Under the pieces are notes generated by a model. The model was not told where the DNA came from, searched no databases, and saw only the letters and a program-made list of their open reading frames with translations. Shown piece after piece: positions 27,259-35,474 of a stretch of DNA of 53,486 nucleotides; the stretch's first letter is position 1; each line of letters starts with the position of its first letter. The position numbers and the translations under genes are program-made. This stretch comes from Psychrobacillus lasiicapitis (GTDB lineage Bacteria; Bacillota; Bacilli; Bacillales_A; Planococcaceae): the NCBI RefSeq assembly GCF_006861795.1, contig NZ_VDGH01000016.1, positions 2,283 through 55,768 of the forward strand. Direction: 5' to 3'.

Positions 27259-28107
27259 ATGGAAAACGCAATTGAAGTGAAAGGTTTAGCAAAATATTTT
27301 GCTAATTTTAAAGCAATTGAAGGGGTCGATTTTGAAGTAAAAAAAGGAGAAATTTTTGGCTTTCTTGGACCTAGTGGCTCGGGAAAAACAACAACCATTA
27401 AAATATTAACTGGTCAACTAGATCCAACAGAAGGAGAAGCATTTGTTTTTGGGGAAAATGTTTCCCATCTAAAAAATCCAAAAGCACGCAAACGTTTCGG
27501 CGTACTAACAGATAATAGTGGCCTATATGGAAGATTGACCATTTATGAGAACTTAAAATTATATTGCGAGCTATATGATCTCCCACTCTCTAAAATTGAT
27601 GAGGCTATTGGATTCGTTAATTTAAAAGAAGAGAGCAAGAAAAAAGTGGCTACTTTATCAAAAGGGATGACACAGCGTGTCGTTTTAGCAAGGGCAATTT
27701 TGCATGAACCAGAGCTATTATTTCTAGATGAACCAACCTCTGCACTGGACCCAGTAAATACGCTTCATATTTATGAGGGATTACGTGCGCTCAATAAAAA
27801 AGGAACGACCATTTTTTTAACGACGCATGATATGCAAGAAGCGGATACACTGTGTAATCGCGTTGCCTTTTTAAACAAAGGAAAGATCCGTCTGCTCGAT
27901 CAACCAAACAAATTAAAAAAGCAATATGCGGATGCCACTATTACCGTAGAATTAACGAACGATGAAAAAAGACAGCTTCGTAGAGATGCAGCTGGAGCAG
28001 AAGAAATGTACCAATTAATGAAAGATAATCGAGTGGTAACGGTACATTCCAACGAACCAACATTAGGGGATATTTTTGTGAAAGTAACGGGAGGGGAATT
28101 GGTATGA
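27259..28107 (+). CDS. ABC exporter ATP-binding protein
   Basis: ATPase of an ABC-2 type exporter. Start ATG 27259 (MENAIEVKGLAKYF), 6 nt after TAGGAGG; the ATG at 27253 is directly against that site. 282 residues with Walker A GPSGSGKTT, signature LSKGMTQRV and Walker B LLFLDEPTSALDP, all intact, in contrast to the upstream regulator. Overlaps the permease gene by 4 nt (ATGA). Together they probably export a peptide, lipid or drug; the substrate is unknown. Confidence 0.92.
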   Translation: MENAIEVKGLAKYFANFKAIEGVDFEVKKGEIFGFLGPSGSGKTTTIKILTGQLDPTEGEAFVFGENVSHLKNPKARKRFGVLTDNSGLYGRLTIYENLKLYCELYDLPLSKIDEAIGFVNLKEESKKKVATLSKGMTQRVVLARAILHEPELLFLDEPTSALDPVNTLHIYEGLRALNKKGTTIFLTTHDMQEADTLCNRVAFLNKGKIRLLDQPNKLKKQYADATITVELTNDEKRQLRRDAAGAEEMYQLMKDNRVVTVHSNEPTLGDIFVKVTGGELV

Positions 28108-28811
28108 CATTTTCATGGAAGCGTGTAAACGCAATACTTCAAAAGGATTTTAAAGACTTTTCTAGAAACTCGGCTGTTTCCATCATCATTTTTTTACCGA
28201 TTATTTTGGCTGCAATTTACGGAAGGATGGGAATCGATTCGCTTCAAGTCCATTTTATGACTATTAATATGGCGTTTGCAATGGTTGGAACATATGTACA
28301 ATGTTGTTTAATAGCAGAAGAAAAAGAGAAGAACACGCTACGAGGACTTATGCTATCACCTGCAAGTACGCTTGAAATTCTTGGTGGGAAAAGCCTGCTA
28401 ACTTTTGTATTAACAATTGTTGTTGTATTTTTTAGTGCGTATTTATCTGAATATAGACCGGCAAGTATGGGGATTGTTGCATTCGCGATTATTTTATCGA
28501 CCTTATTTTATATTGGAATGGGTACGTTATTAGGGCTTGTTGCAAAGTCTGTAATGGAGTCGTCTGTTATTGTGTTACCAGTTATTGGAGTATTTACAAT
28601 GGGTTCATTTATAACTGCATGGACGGAGAAATATCCAATATTAAAAGTCGCAGAATTTTTACCGAACATACAATTATTCGAACTGGCAGAAGCAGTAGAG
28701 CAAGGAGCAGGTTTTGTTCAAGTGTTTTCAGAGTTAGGAATCATCGGTATTTGGATTGTTGTGATCTTTGCATTGACGGTGGTTGTATATCGGAAGCGTA
28801 TGGTGGATTAA
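28104..28811 (+). CDS. ABC-2 type exporter permease
   Basis: 235 residues with six hydrophobic segments; the EEKEKNTLRGLMLSPAS loop is characteristic of ABC-2 permeases that pair with one ATPase. ATG 28104 overlaps the ATPase stop. Ends the unit that begins with the LytTR regulator. Confidence 0.9.
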   Translation: MTFSWKRVNAILQKDFKDFSRNSAVSIIIFLPIILAAIYGRMGIDSLQVHFMTINMAFAMVGTYVQCCLIAEEKEKNTLRGLMLSPASTLEILGGKSLLTFVLTIVVVFFSAYLSEYRPASMGIVAFAIILSTLFYIGMGTLLGLVAKSVMESSVIVLPVIGVFTMGSFITAWTEKYPILKVAEFLPNIQLFELAEAVEQGAGFVQVFSELGIIGIWIVVIFALTVVVYRKRMVD

Positions 28812-28917
28812 ATGATCGCTTAGAATTTATTGGATAGGGGCTTCGGATTTACCGCGTTCGCAGTGGGTATTGTAAGGATAATGGATGCAAGCGTTTGTTA
28901 ACTATATATCTTCATAG

Positions 28918-28954
28918 AAAAAGGTTTCGGAATAATACCATTCCGAAACCTTTT
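28918..28954. terminator. bidirectional terminator
   Basis: 15-bp perfect stem (left arm ending GGTTTCGGAAT, 28919-28933; right arm 28940-28954), six-base loop; A run on the left and T run on the right. Serves the exporter operon (+) and the YqcI/YcgG gene (-). Confidence 0.9.
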
Positions 28955-28961
28955 AAATGAT

Positions 28962-29696
28962 TTAAGCTTGTGATTTATGGTGAAACGGACATTTCCCTTG
29001 AATTGGCTCAATATCATCGCCAATAAAGAATTGCTTCCATTCGTTATGCGTGGGATCGCCGAAGTGGCCGATATCTGGATGCTTCGGTAGCTGATCCCAA
29101 GCTTCTACACGTTTCCGGACTTTTTCACGTGACATAATACCACCTTTTTCAGTTCCTTCTAATCCTTTAAATATTTTACGTGGCTGGAATCCAAGAACCA
29201 TTGCATTTCCTAGATCACGTGTCTTTCGCTTTTTGTAGGCAGGAGTGTTTCCGAACACGAAGATTGGCTCTCCATTGAAACGGAAATCCCATAAATAATG
29301 ATCAGGATCACGTGGACTGTCTTCCGGCCATTCCACTTCGTCGACGTCATGTAAGTATTGGAGGATTTCCCAAAATTGCTTTCGGTAATCGTCGATAGAA
29401 CCCTCCTGTTCAAAAGGTTCTACAAATACAAAAAGACCATGTCTTTTATAGTTTGGTAATTTAAATAAATCTAGAAAGCCTGCTACTGCAGAAGGTAGAT
29501 TACTCCAGTCATCTTGCGTGATATAAGCATAGCGGAGTTCGCCTTTCAGTTCCCCACTCATTCCAAAAAAGCATGGAAACGTTTTATCTGTTACTGTATT
29601 ATGAAATGTTTCATATTCCTTATAAAGCCAACTAGGTAAGTCTGTTCTCGTATGAAAATCTTCTTTTGTTAATAATGCTTTTTCCTTTGTAATCAC
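28962..29696 (-). CDS. YqcI/YcgG family protein (heme-dependent N-hydroxylase GntA-like family)
   Basis: Member of the YqcI/YcgG family, 244 residues. I start it at GTG (29696, MITKEKALLTKEDF), 7 nt after GGAGGAG on the minus strand; the ATG at 29723 has no ribosome binding site. Family features seen: FPCFFGMSGELKGELRYAY near residue 45, LWDFRFNGEPIFVFGNTPAY in the middle, and a C-terminal GKCPFHH. To my knowledge the family includes GntA, a heme-dependent N-hydroxylase of guanidino compounds in guanitoxin biosynthesis, but most members are uncharacterised. It is divergent from an arginine-deiminase-superfamily enzyme, which may also act on guanidino groups. Function here is inference. Confidence 0.8.
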   Translation of the reverse strand: MITKEKALLTKEDFHTRTDLPSWLYKEYETFHNTVTDKTFPCFFGMSGELKGELRYAYITQDDWSNLPSAVAGFLDLFKLPNYKRHGLFVFVEPFEQEGSIDDYRKQFWEILQYLHDVDEVEWPEDSPRDPDHYLWDFRFNGEPIFVFGNTPAYKKRKTRDLGNAMVLGFQPRKIFKGLEGTEKGGIMSREKVRKRVEAWDQLPKHPDIGHFGDPTHNEWKQFFIGDDIEPIQGKCPFHHKSQA

Positions 29697-29864
29697 ACAA
29701 TCTCCTCCACTATCTTTATTCACATATATATGTTTATTCTTTACCCCATCCTAAATTTCCTGAAACAACAAGGTTAAATAAAATAAATTGCACAAAAAGG
29801 TTATGTAATGAAAAAAAGAGGGAATATAAAAAGAAGGAATAAAGAAATTGGAGGATTAATCATA

Positions 29865-30710
29865 GTGAAAATAATTCAAGATCAAATACATTGTCAAAAT
29901 GAATATGGAACGCTCCAAAAAGTCGTTCTATGTGAACCGCAATATATGGAAATTAAAGAAGTGATTAATGATGTACAGAAAAAATATAAACATGATAATA
30001 TTGACCGCTCACTTGCCATTTCCCAGCATCAGTTATTTGAACAAACTTTAAGAAATGCTGGTGTAGAAGTGATTAAACTAAAACCAAGTAAGAATCATCC
30101 TGAACAGGTCTTCACTAGAGATATTGGTTTTACTTTAGGAAATCGCTTTTTTATTTCCGAAATGGCGAATCCGATTCGTCAAGGTGAGGAGGAAATATTA
30201 GCCCAGTGGATGAACGAACATGGCCTTTCCTATATGGAGTTTTCCAATTATTCCATAGAAGGTGGAGATGTAATCATAGATGGAAATCGCGTGTTTATAG
30301 GAATCAGCGACCGTACGTGTCTGATGGCTGTGGAAGCTTTGCAGAAAGAATTACCGGAATTTGAGGTTATACCTATTCCTTTTAATTCAAAATACTTACA
30401 TCTGGACTGTGTGTTCAATATTTTGTCCTCCGAAGATGCGTTAATTTATCCTGATGCGCTCGATCCGGAAATAGTGAACAGCCTGGCGAGTATGTACCAT
30501 TTAATCGAAGTAAGTGAGAAAGAGCAATTCTCCATGGGTACGAATGTGTTATCTATTGGTCAAAATCGAGTGTTTAGTTTGCCAATAAATCAGGATGTGA
30601 ATAATCAGTTGAGAAAGCATGGATATGAAGTGTTAGAGGTAGATTTTTCGGAAATCATTAAATCAGGTGGCTCGTTCCGTTGTTGTTCTATGCCATTTGT
30701 GCGACAATAA
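29865..30710 (+). CDS. Arginine deiminase / dimethylargininase superfamily enzyme (YkgA-like)
   Basis: Guanidino-group-modifying enzyme of the DDAH/amidinotransferase fold, similar to B. subtilis YkgA. Start at GTG 29865 (MKIIQDQIHCQNEYGTLQKV), preceded by GGAGG at 29850-29854; the upstream in-frame ATG 29808 gives a basic, poorly conserved extension. 281 residues. Conserved catalytic features: EQVFTRDIGF (substrate loop), SIEGGDVIIDG, LHLDCVFNIL with the catalytic His, and SGGSFRCCSMP at the C-terminus with the nucleophile Cys. It probably hydrolyses a substituted arginine to citrulline plus an amine. Confidence 0.85.
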   Translation: MKIIQDQIHCQNEYGTLQKVVLCEPQYMEIKEVINDVQKKYKHDNIDRSLAISQHQLFEQTLRNAGVEVIKLKPSKNHPEQVFTRDIGFTLGNRFFISEMANPIRQGEEEILAQWMNEHGLSYMEFSNYSIEGGDVIIDGNRVFIGISDRTCLMAVEALQKELPEFEVIPIPFNSKYLHLDCVFNILSSEDALIYPDALDPEIVNSLASMYHLIEVSEKEQFSMGTNVLSIGQNRVFSLPINQDVNNQLRKHGYEVLEVDFSEIIKSGGSFRCCSMPFVRQ

Positions 30711-30744
30711 TATGCAATTATATGAAACCAATTCCTCGATGTTA

Positions 30745-30828
30745 TGATTTTCGCTTCATTCGGACGTTTTCCGCCGGGTAAGCGATGAGCCATTCCCGCC
30801 GCTTAGGACGCCTTTGGGATGGCTCATT
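30745..30828. repeat. structured intergenic element with hairpin
   Basis: GC-richer block inside AT-rich surroundings. TGAGCCAT (30786-30793) pairs with ATGGCTCA (30819-30826), with TCCC/GGGA extending the stem, and the preceding part (CGTTTTCCGCCGGG, GCTTAGGACGCC) resembles degraded Bacillus intergenic repeats of the 'CGCTTTCCGCGGG' kind. It lies between convergent genes and could act as their terminator. Confidence 0.5.
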
Positions 30829-31013
30829 TAGTTCTCGGAAGATAGTAGACGCCCTTCATTTAGGTATACTTCTACTTTTTGTTTTTCTTTTTTCGTCTCG
30901 TCCATACTTTCAGCTAATGTTTTTTCATCGTTTTGCGAATGAAAAAACAAAAAGGAAAGGATAACAATCCAAGCCAGTACTACTCCTAGCAAAGTAAGGG
31001 ATTTCTTCTGCAC
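30828..31013 (-). CDS. small single-span membrane protein
   Basis: 61 residues read from GTG (31013), 6 nt after GGAGGTG on the minus strand. One membrane helix (about residues 6-23, TLLGVVLAWIVILSFLFF) followed by a charged, helical outside/inside tail (DEKTLAESMDETKKEKQKVEVY). No family recognised. The good ribosome binding site and clear architecture support a real gene. Confidence 0.6.
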   Translation of the reverse strand: MQKKSLTLLGVVLAWIVILSFLFFHSQNDEKTLAESMDETKKEKQKVEVYLNEGRLLSSEN

Positions 31014-31165
31014 TTCTTCCACCTCCAATTAATCAGGATGTTAATACATGATTATGCTTTGAAAAAATGAAAATTACAAAATACTTCTACCAGCCAATTA
31101 TACCTTGAAATAAGTTTAGCAACACTATATTTGGGTAGGATAAATAAAGATGCAAGAAAAAACAG

Positions 31166-31202
31166 AGAGTCGTTCAAAAATTTCTATTTGAACGACTCTT
31201 TT
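31166..31202 (+). terminator. terminator-like hairpin upstream of the TRIC gene
   Basis: AGAGTCGTTCAAA (31166-31178) pairs with TTTGAACGACTCT (31187-31199), followed by TTTT. It lies 40 bp before a plus-strand gene with no plus-strand gene just upstream, so it may be an attenuator or the end of a short RNA. Confidence 0.75.
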
Positions 31203-31241
31203 GCGATGAAATGAGTCCGATGAAGAAAGGAGGAATTGCCT

Positions 31242-31850
31242 TTGACATGGGACATTCTTAACATTATTGGTACCATTGCATTTGCAATAAGTGGCGTGCT
31301 TATCGCTACAGAAGAGGATTATGATTTGTTCGGTATGTATGTACTAGGGTTTATGACCGCATTCGGTGGAGGTCTTATTCGAAATATATTAATCGGGATA
31401 CCAATTGAAGACTTTTGGATGCAAGGACATTTATTTGAAATAGCCTTTTTAGCTATTACGATCGCTTATATATTGCCGAATAAATGGATTGTCAAATGGA
31501 AAAATGCCGTAGTATTTTTTGATGCAATCGGATTAGCTGCGTTCGCCATTCAAGGGGCAAATTATGCGGTGTCAATCCATGCGCCGTTAATGGTAGTAAT
31601 AATAGCAGCTTCCATGACGGGTACAGGCGGGGGAATGATAAGAGATGTGTATGCTGGTCGAAAACCGTTGATTTTTAGTTCTGGAATTTATGCTTTATGG
31701 GCCGTACTAGCAGGTCTAGTCATTGGTCTAGGGTTAGTACGTGCGCCTTATTCTACGTTTTCGCTTTTAATAATAATAGTGATATTAAGGATGCTATCCG
31801 TCTATTTTAATTGGAATCTTCCACGTAAGGCATATAACAAAATAGAATAG
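31242..31850 (+). CDS. TRIC-family cation channel protein (YvgT-like, UPF0126)
   Basis: Membrane protein of the prokaryotic TRIC channel family. Start TTG 31242 (MTWDILNIIGTIAFAISG) lies 8 nt after AAAGGAGG; TTG 31236 is too near. 202 residues, seven hydrophobic segments, with the internal duplication typical of TRIC: TIAFAISG / LAAFAIQG and GGGLIRNIL / GGGMIRDVY. Probably conducts monovalent cations as a trimer; physiological role in bacteria is unclear. Confidence 0.88.
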   Translation: MTWDILNIIGTIAFAISGVLIATEEDYDLFGMYVLGFMTAFGGGLIRNILIGIPIEDFWMQGHLFEIAFLAITIAYILPNKWIVKWKNAVVFFDAIGLAAFAIQGANYAVSIHAPLMVVIIAASMTGTGGGMIRDVYAGRKPLIFSSGIYALWAVLAGLVIGLGLVRAPYSTFSLLIIIVILRMLSVYFNWNLPRKAYNKIE

Positions 31851-31864
31851 ACAACTGAGGATAA

Positions 31865-31889
31865 AGGGTTGCTTAGGCAGCTCTTTTTC
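31865..31889 (+). terminator. terminator after the TRIC gene
   Basis: AGGGTTGC (31865-31872), loop TTAG, GCAGCTCT (31877-31884), then T run. The 18-base hairpin core is identical to that at 37337-37354. Confidence 0.75.
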
Positions 31890-31971
31890 TTATTGTCCAA
31901 ATATCGATATTTAGAAATTTCCGAAACTTTATTTTCCTCTATTCGTAAGTATTGTAAAGGAGTTGATTTGC

Positions 31972-32169
31972 TTGTTAGTCCTCGCAGATATCTTAATGGC
32001 TATTTATGTTGGTGTCATGATTATTTCTTCGGCTTCCTATTTTCGTCATCTTGCTAAAACCAAGAAAAGAAGAAAATTATCCACTTATGAATATGCTATG
32101 TACATAATAATTCAGATTGCGTATTTGTTATTTGCAATCGGCCTATTAATTTCTGTTTTTGTTGGTTGA
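31972..32169 (+). CDS. small two-span membrane protein
   Basis: 65 residues from TTG 31972 (MLVLADILMAIYVGVMI), 9 nt after AAAGGAG at 31956-31962; TTG 31963 is adjacent to that site and unlikely. Two membrane helices (about 2-22 and 42-63) joined by a very basic loop (AKTKKRRK). No family recognised. The gene follows the TRIC terminator and precedes fosB. Confidence 0.55.
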   Translation: MLVLADILMAIYVGVMIISSASYFRHLAKTKKRRKLSTYEYAMYIIIQIAYLLFAIGLLISVFVG

Positions 32170-32194
32170 TAAATAAGAATCTTGAGGTGATAAG

Positions 32195-32617
32195 GTGTCG
32201 ATAAAAGGGATTAACCATTTATTGTTTTCCGTTTCGAATTTAGATAATTCGATTGATTTTTATAAAAATGTGTTGGAAGCCAAATTGTTAGTGAAAGGTA
32301 AGTCTACTGGCTATTTCGATTTGAATGGAATGTGGCTTGCACTCAATGAAGAGAAAGATATACCTCGTAATGAAATAAGTCAATCATACACACATATAGC
32401 TTTTACTGTTGATGTAGCTGAATTTGATAAAATGTATGAGAAACTGAAAAAATGGAATGTAAATATCTTACCGGGACGTTCAAGAGATGAAAGAGATAAG
32501 AAATCTATCTATTTTACTGACCCAGATGGCCATAAGTTTGAGTTTCACACAGGAACATTGCTAGATAGAATGCACTATTATAAATCAGAAAAAGCGCATA
32601 TGGAATTTTTTGATTAA
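32195..32617 (+). CDS. fosB: Metallothiol transferase FosB
   Basis: Bacillithiol-dependent fosfomycin-inactivating enzyme of the VOC (glyoxalase) superfamily. 140 residues from GTG 32195, with GAGGTGAT upstream. The three metal ligands of FosB are present: His8 (INHLLF), His67 (SYTHIAF) and Glu116 (HKFEFHTG). The [20 protein letters not shown] stretch of the active-site loop is intact. An intrinsic gene in many Bacillales; nothing suggests it is mobile here. Confidence 0.95.
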   Translation: MSIKGINHLLFSVSNLDNSIDFYKNVLEAKLLVKGKSTGYFDLNGMWLALNEEKDIPRNEISQSYTHIAFTVDVAEFDKMYEKLKKWNVNILPGRSRDERDKKSIYFTDPDGHKFEFHTGTLLDRMHYYKSEKAHMEFFD

Positions 32618-32666
32618 AAGTTCTCTTTGCAATAACTAATGTAATTTTAAATATTCAGAAATTATG

Positions 32667-32693
32667 TATACTAATAGTTGAGTGAACGCTCAA
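32667..32693 (+). promoter_or_regulatory. -10 element with TetR-type operator-like palindrome
   Basis: TATACT (32667-32672) is followed by the near-palindrome TTGAGTGAACGCTCAA (32678-32693), which resembles operators of TetR-family regulators placed at the transcription start. No TetR gene is in the window. Confidence 0.4.
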
Positions 32694-32717
32694 TCAAAGT
32701 TTGAGAGGGAATAGCTT

Positions 32718-32915
32718 TTGACCACATCATCTATTTATATCGTTGTTATAGCGACCTTTGGAGTCTCGCTTGTTGTTAGTGGACTGATGGTTATTTTTCG
32801 GAAAGACAAAAGGGGTATTCATGATTTCATTGACGGGACTATGTTACTAGTGAATAAATAATTAAAAAATCAAGAAGATTTAGATGAATCATTTAACCTA
32901 TTACACTTAAAGTAA
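32718..32915 (+). pseudogene. small RDD-like membrane protein gene interrupted by a TAA
   Basis: TTG 32718 lies 7 nt after GAGAGGGA and opens a 47-codon frame with one membrane helix and then FRKDKRGIHDFIDGTMLLVNK, which resembles the C-terminal tail of RDD-family membrane proteins (RxGxHDxIAGT). The frame stops at TAA 32859-32861, but the same frame continues with LKNQEDLDESFNLLHLK up to a TAA at 32913-32915. A single C-to-T change (CAA to TAA) would explain it. It could instead be a genuine 47-residue protein. Confidence 0.45.
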
Positions 32916-32947
32916 AGCTGCTTTTTGGTTGATTAAGGGGGTATTTT

Positions 32948-33352
32948 GTGATTTGGATAGAGTTATCATTATTTATGTTGTTTGTATTTATATTAAATCT
33001 AATAGTTAAGTTTCTTTTGAGAAGATTAATGAAAATCGAGAAAGAAAATAAACCTTTTTTTTCTTACAACCACATAAACGCATTGCATAGAAAAATTGAT
33101 TGGTTTATCAGAATTACTTCTGCTATTGCATTAATTGTTATCAATTGCTTAATCATACTTGAAAGTTATTCGATAAACCTGTTATTAATTGCAACATTTT
33201 TCTTCATTCTATTAGATTACGCAGTAAGGGCATTGTTTGAGTGTAAATATTCGCAGAATCCCAAACAATATATTCTAACAATTAGTGAAGGGATTTTATT
33301 TTTAACTGCCATTATTATTATGTTTGATTATTTACTTATTAAATTATCATAA
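32948..33352 (+). CDS. DUF4181-type membrane protein
   Basis: 134 residues from GTG 32948, with AAGGGGGT upstream. Four hydrophobic segments; the stretch LLDYAVRALFECKYSQNPKQYILTISE matches the conserved core I associate with DUF4181 proteins of Bacillus, of unknown function. The second helix pair begins after the basic motif RRLMKIEKENK. Confidence 0.65.
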   Translation: MIWIELSLFMLFVFILNLIVKFLLRRLMKIEKENKPFFSYNHINALHRKIDWFIRITSAIALIVINCLIILESYSINLLLIATFFFILLDYAVRALFECKYSQNPKQYILTISEGILFLTAIIIMFDYLLIKLS

Positions 33353-33416
33353 TTGAGAACGTCATTTTTGTATCATTTTCTGTGGTCTATTTTCATATAA
33401 AGGACAGGAATTTAAA

Positions 33417-33756
33417 ATTATATCATTTTTCGATGAATTATTGGAATATGCAAGAACAATTAGGGAGAATCCAGAACTTGATAAAATAGCTATCTATACA
33501 GAGTATGTTTGGGGAAGAGGCTAATGTGTTAGAAGAATTAAGCTTGAATGGCCAATCTATGAATTTTGTTATTTACGATAAATTGGTTTATGGTAATCCA
33601 CGTAAAGATATCCCGAGTTTCTCGAATTACAAAATAGGCTATCAAATCACGGAAAACTTCATCGAAAATAATCCTGATATTTCTACATTGGAATGGACAA
33701 AAAAGAGTGCGAAAGAAATCGTTATGGGCAGTAAGTATAGTGATTTGCTCCAGTAG
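33417..33756 (+). pseudogene. C-terminal remnant of a DUF2268 (YjaZ-type) putative zinc protease, frameshifted
   Basis: One frame (about 33417-33524) reads FFDELLEYARTIRENPELDK and ends ...IYTEYVWGRG-stop; the next frame continues from 33505 as MFGEEANVLEEL through NPRKDIPSFSNYKIGYQITE to a stop at 33756. Joined at the YTEY/MFGE overlap the two make a continuous protein resembling the end of DUF2268 proteases, whose IGY.I motif is visible. The HExxH-bearing N-terminal part is absent. A frameshifted, 5'-truncated gene. Confidence 0.65.
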
Positions 33757-33888
33757 GTTATTCAACAAGTGGACAGATTTTTGAACCCACATAGTTATCT
33801 ATGTTAACCTTAATAGAAATAGTGAAGGAATTAGTGCCCTAATGTTCCGATAAAAACTAATTTTTGATAGTAATAGAGGTGTTGCTTT

Positions 33889-34842
33889 GTGGTAATAACG
33901 TTACAAGAATTGCAGATGTATAGGAATTTTGATGAGCTTGCTAGTGATGTATTGGATCTTGCAAAAGAAATTTTGCCGGACAAATTGATTTATTTAACCT
34001 CCTTCAGTGATAAACAACAAATTATCCTAAAGCTTTCAAATGAAGATACAAGTATTCTCTTGACTGAAGGAATGGTTATAAACCTTAACGAAACGGTTTG
34101 TAATCGAATTGATTTTAAAAATAAACAACCATTAATCTATGAGGATATTAAGGATGGAACGTGTTCGGTCGATTTGAGAGATATTCTTGAAGAAGTCAAT
34201 ATTAAATCTTATCTGGGTATTCCTATTTCGCTTGTTAATGGGGAAAGGTTTGGGACATTATGTGTGGCACATCATGAGGAAAGCCAATTTGATAAGAAGA
34301 GTATAAATTTGCTTCAAAAAATAGCCAAGATGTTTGCTTATTATTTGGAACTAGAGCATTTTGCTTATAAAGACTCTTTGACTGGACTATACAACAGGCA
34401 TTATCTCTCCAGGTATTTTGAGGATCACTCTAAAACTGGAGGAGTACTATTCTTTCTTGATATGGATGGGTTTAAAGAGGTAAATGATATACATGGTCAC
34501 GATACTGGTGATCTGGTGTTAAAGGAAATCGCTATAAGACTTCAAAAGTTCGTTAATGAGCACCACGATGCCTTTGCAGTAAGACTAGGGGGAGATGAGT
34601 TTATCATCCATTTCGCTCAGCTATCCACTAGAGAGGAACTTAGTAAGCGAGCGGAATATGTACTTAACTGTTTGAGTGCATGGAATAACAAGTTTCAACT
34701 CTCCACTAGTATTGGAATAGTATCTTATCCTGTTGATAGTAATATCAATTTAAAAACGCTTCTTAAAAATGCAGACAATGCCTTATATCTTTCAAAAACA
34801 GCAGGAAAGAACTCTTATAAGTTTTTTAAAGAAAAAATTTAG
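33889..34842 (+). CDS. GAF-GGDEF diguanylate cyclase
   Basis: Predicted to make cyclic di-GMP from GTP. 317 residues from GTG 33889, with AGAGGTG 6 nt upstream. N-terminal GAF sensor domain (about 10-155; SYLGIPISLVNGERFGTLCV), linker helix, then GGDEF domain (from about 160; DSLTGLYNRHYL, FFLDMDGFKEVNDIHGHDTG) with the intact active-site motif RLGGDEF at 232-238. No transmembrane segment, so cytoplasmic. No RxxD inhibitory site is obvious before the GGDEF. The next gene begins within 16-58 bp, so they may be co-transcribed. Confidence 0.93.
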   Translation: MVITLQELQMYRNFDELASDVLDLAKEILPDKLIYLTSFSDKQQIILKLSNEDTSILLTEGMVINLNETVCNRIDFKNKQPLIYEDIKDGTCSVDLRDILEEVNIKSYLGIPISLVNGERFGTLCVAHHEESQFDKKSINLLQKIAKMFAYYLELEHFAYKDSLTGLYNRHYLSRYFEDHSKTGGVLFFLDMDGFKEVNDIHGHDTGDLVLKEIAIRLQKFVNEHHDAFAVRLGGDEFIIHFAQLSTREELSKRAEYVLNCLSAWNNKFQLSTSIGIVSYPVDSNINLKTLLKNADNALYLSKTAGKNSYKFFKEKI

Positions 34843-34899
34843 GAAGGAGAAGAGGTAATCGAGAAGAAGAGCATAATCGCATTTATCATTTATTTTATA

Positions 34900-35322
34900 G
34901 TGACAAGTCTCTGCCTGTTCTACTTTTTTTACGATTCGAAAGAATACGAACGGATAAATTCCCTTTCTTATTTTGTACCAAATATACTAACGTTATTTTT
35001 AGTAACGTGTGGATATATTTTGTTTATGGCTTTTGGTGATAAAAAAGATAAAGAGATACTCTTTAAAATGATCGTTTGGTTCATAATTGGAATAGGGAGT
35101 AGCACTCTGTTATATGAATTCGTTAAACCGAGTTATACCTATGCTGAAGCAAAAGCAATAGTAGAGCAAAGATACGACACAGAGGTGATAGACAGTCATT
35201 TTACAACAATCACTCAAGTAGAATCCGGTAAAGAAGTCTACCGTATGAATGCAATTAAAGATTCAAAAGAAATCGAGTTAGTTTTTAATCCGTATACAAA
35301 GCAGATAATATTTCTTAAATAA
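34900..35322 (+). CDS. membrane protein with C-terminal PepSY-like part; start codon uncertain
   Basis: From GTG 34900 the product is 140 residues: a partial first helix, a second and third helix (to about residue 75), then a soluble part (YAEAKAIVEQRYDTEVIDS... VFNPYTKQIIFLK). GTG 34900 has no ribosome binding site. The frame is open back to 34843 and reads EKKSIIAFIIYFI-VTSLC, completing the first helix, and AAGGAG at 34844-34849 sits 8 nt before an ATC codon (34858). No ATG/GTG/TTG exists there, so the gene either uses a rare AUC/AUA start or has lost its start codon. No family recognised with confidence. Confidence 0.6.
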   Translation: MTSLCLFYFFYDSKEYERINSLSYFVPNILTLFLVTCGYILFMAFGDKKDKEILFKMIVWFIIGIGSSTLLYEFVKPSYTYAEAKAIVEQRYDTEVIDSHFTTITQVESGKEVYRMNAIKDSKEIELVFNPYTKQIIFLK

Positions 35323-35474
35323 AATTACTTAGAATTTTATTGGAGAAGGGAGTTCCTATTTAGGACGTTGAAATTTTCTGTATGAAATTATTTCTCTAGG
35401 ATGAAGCTGCTGGGAGCAGTATAACTGGATGCACATTTAAATGTCAGTAAAGTTCTAGCCGAATTACGAATGGA

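Noticed and set aside
31869..32057. 62-codon plus-strand ORF after the TRIC gene
   Set aside because: Begins inside the terminator hairpin and overlaps, in another frame, a small ORF that has a proper ribosome binding site.
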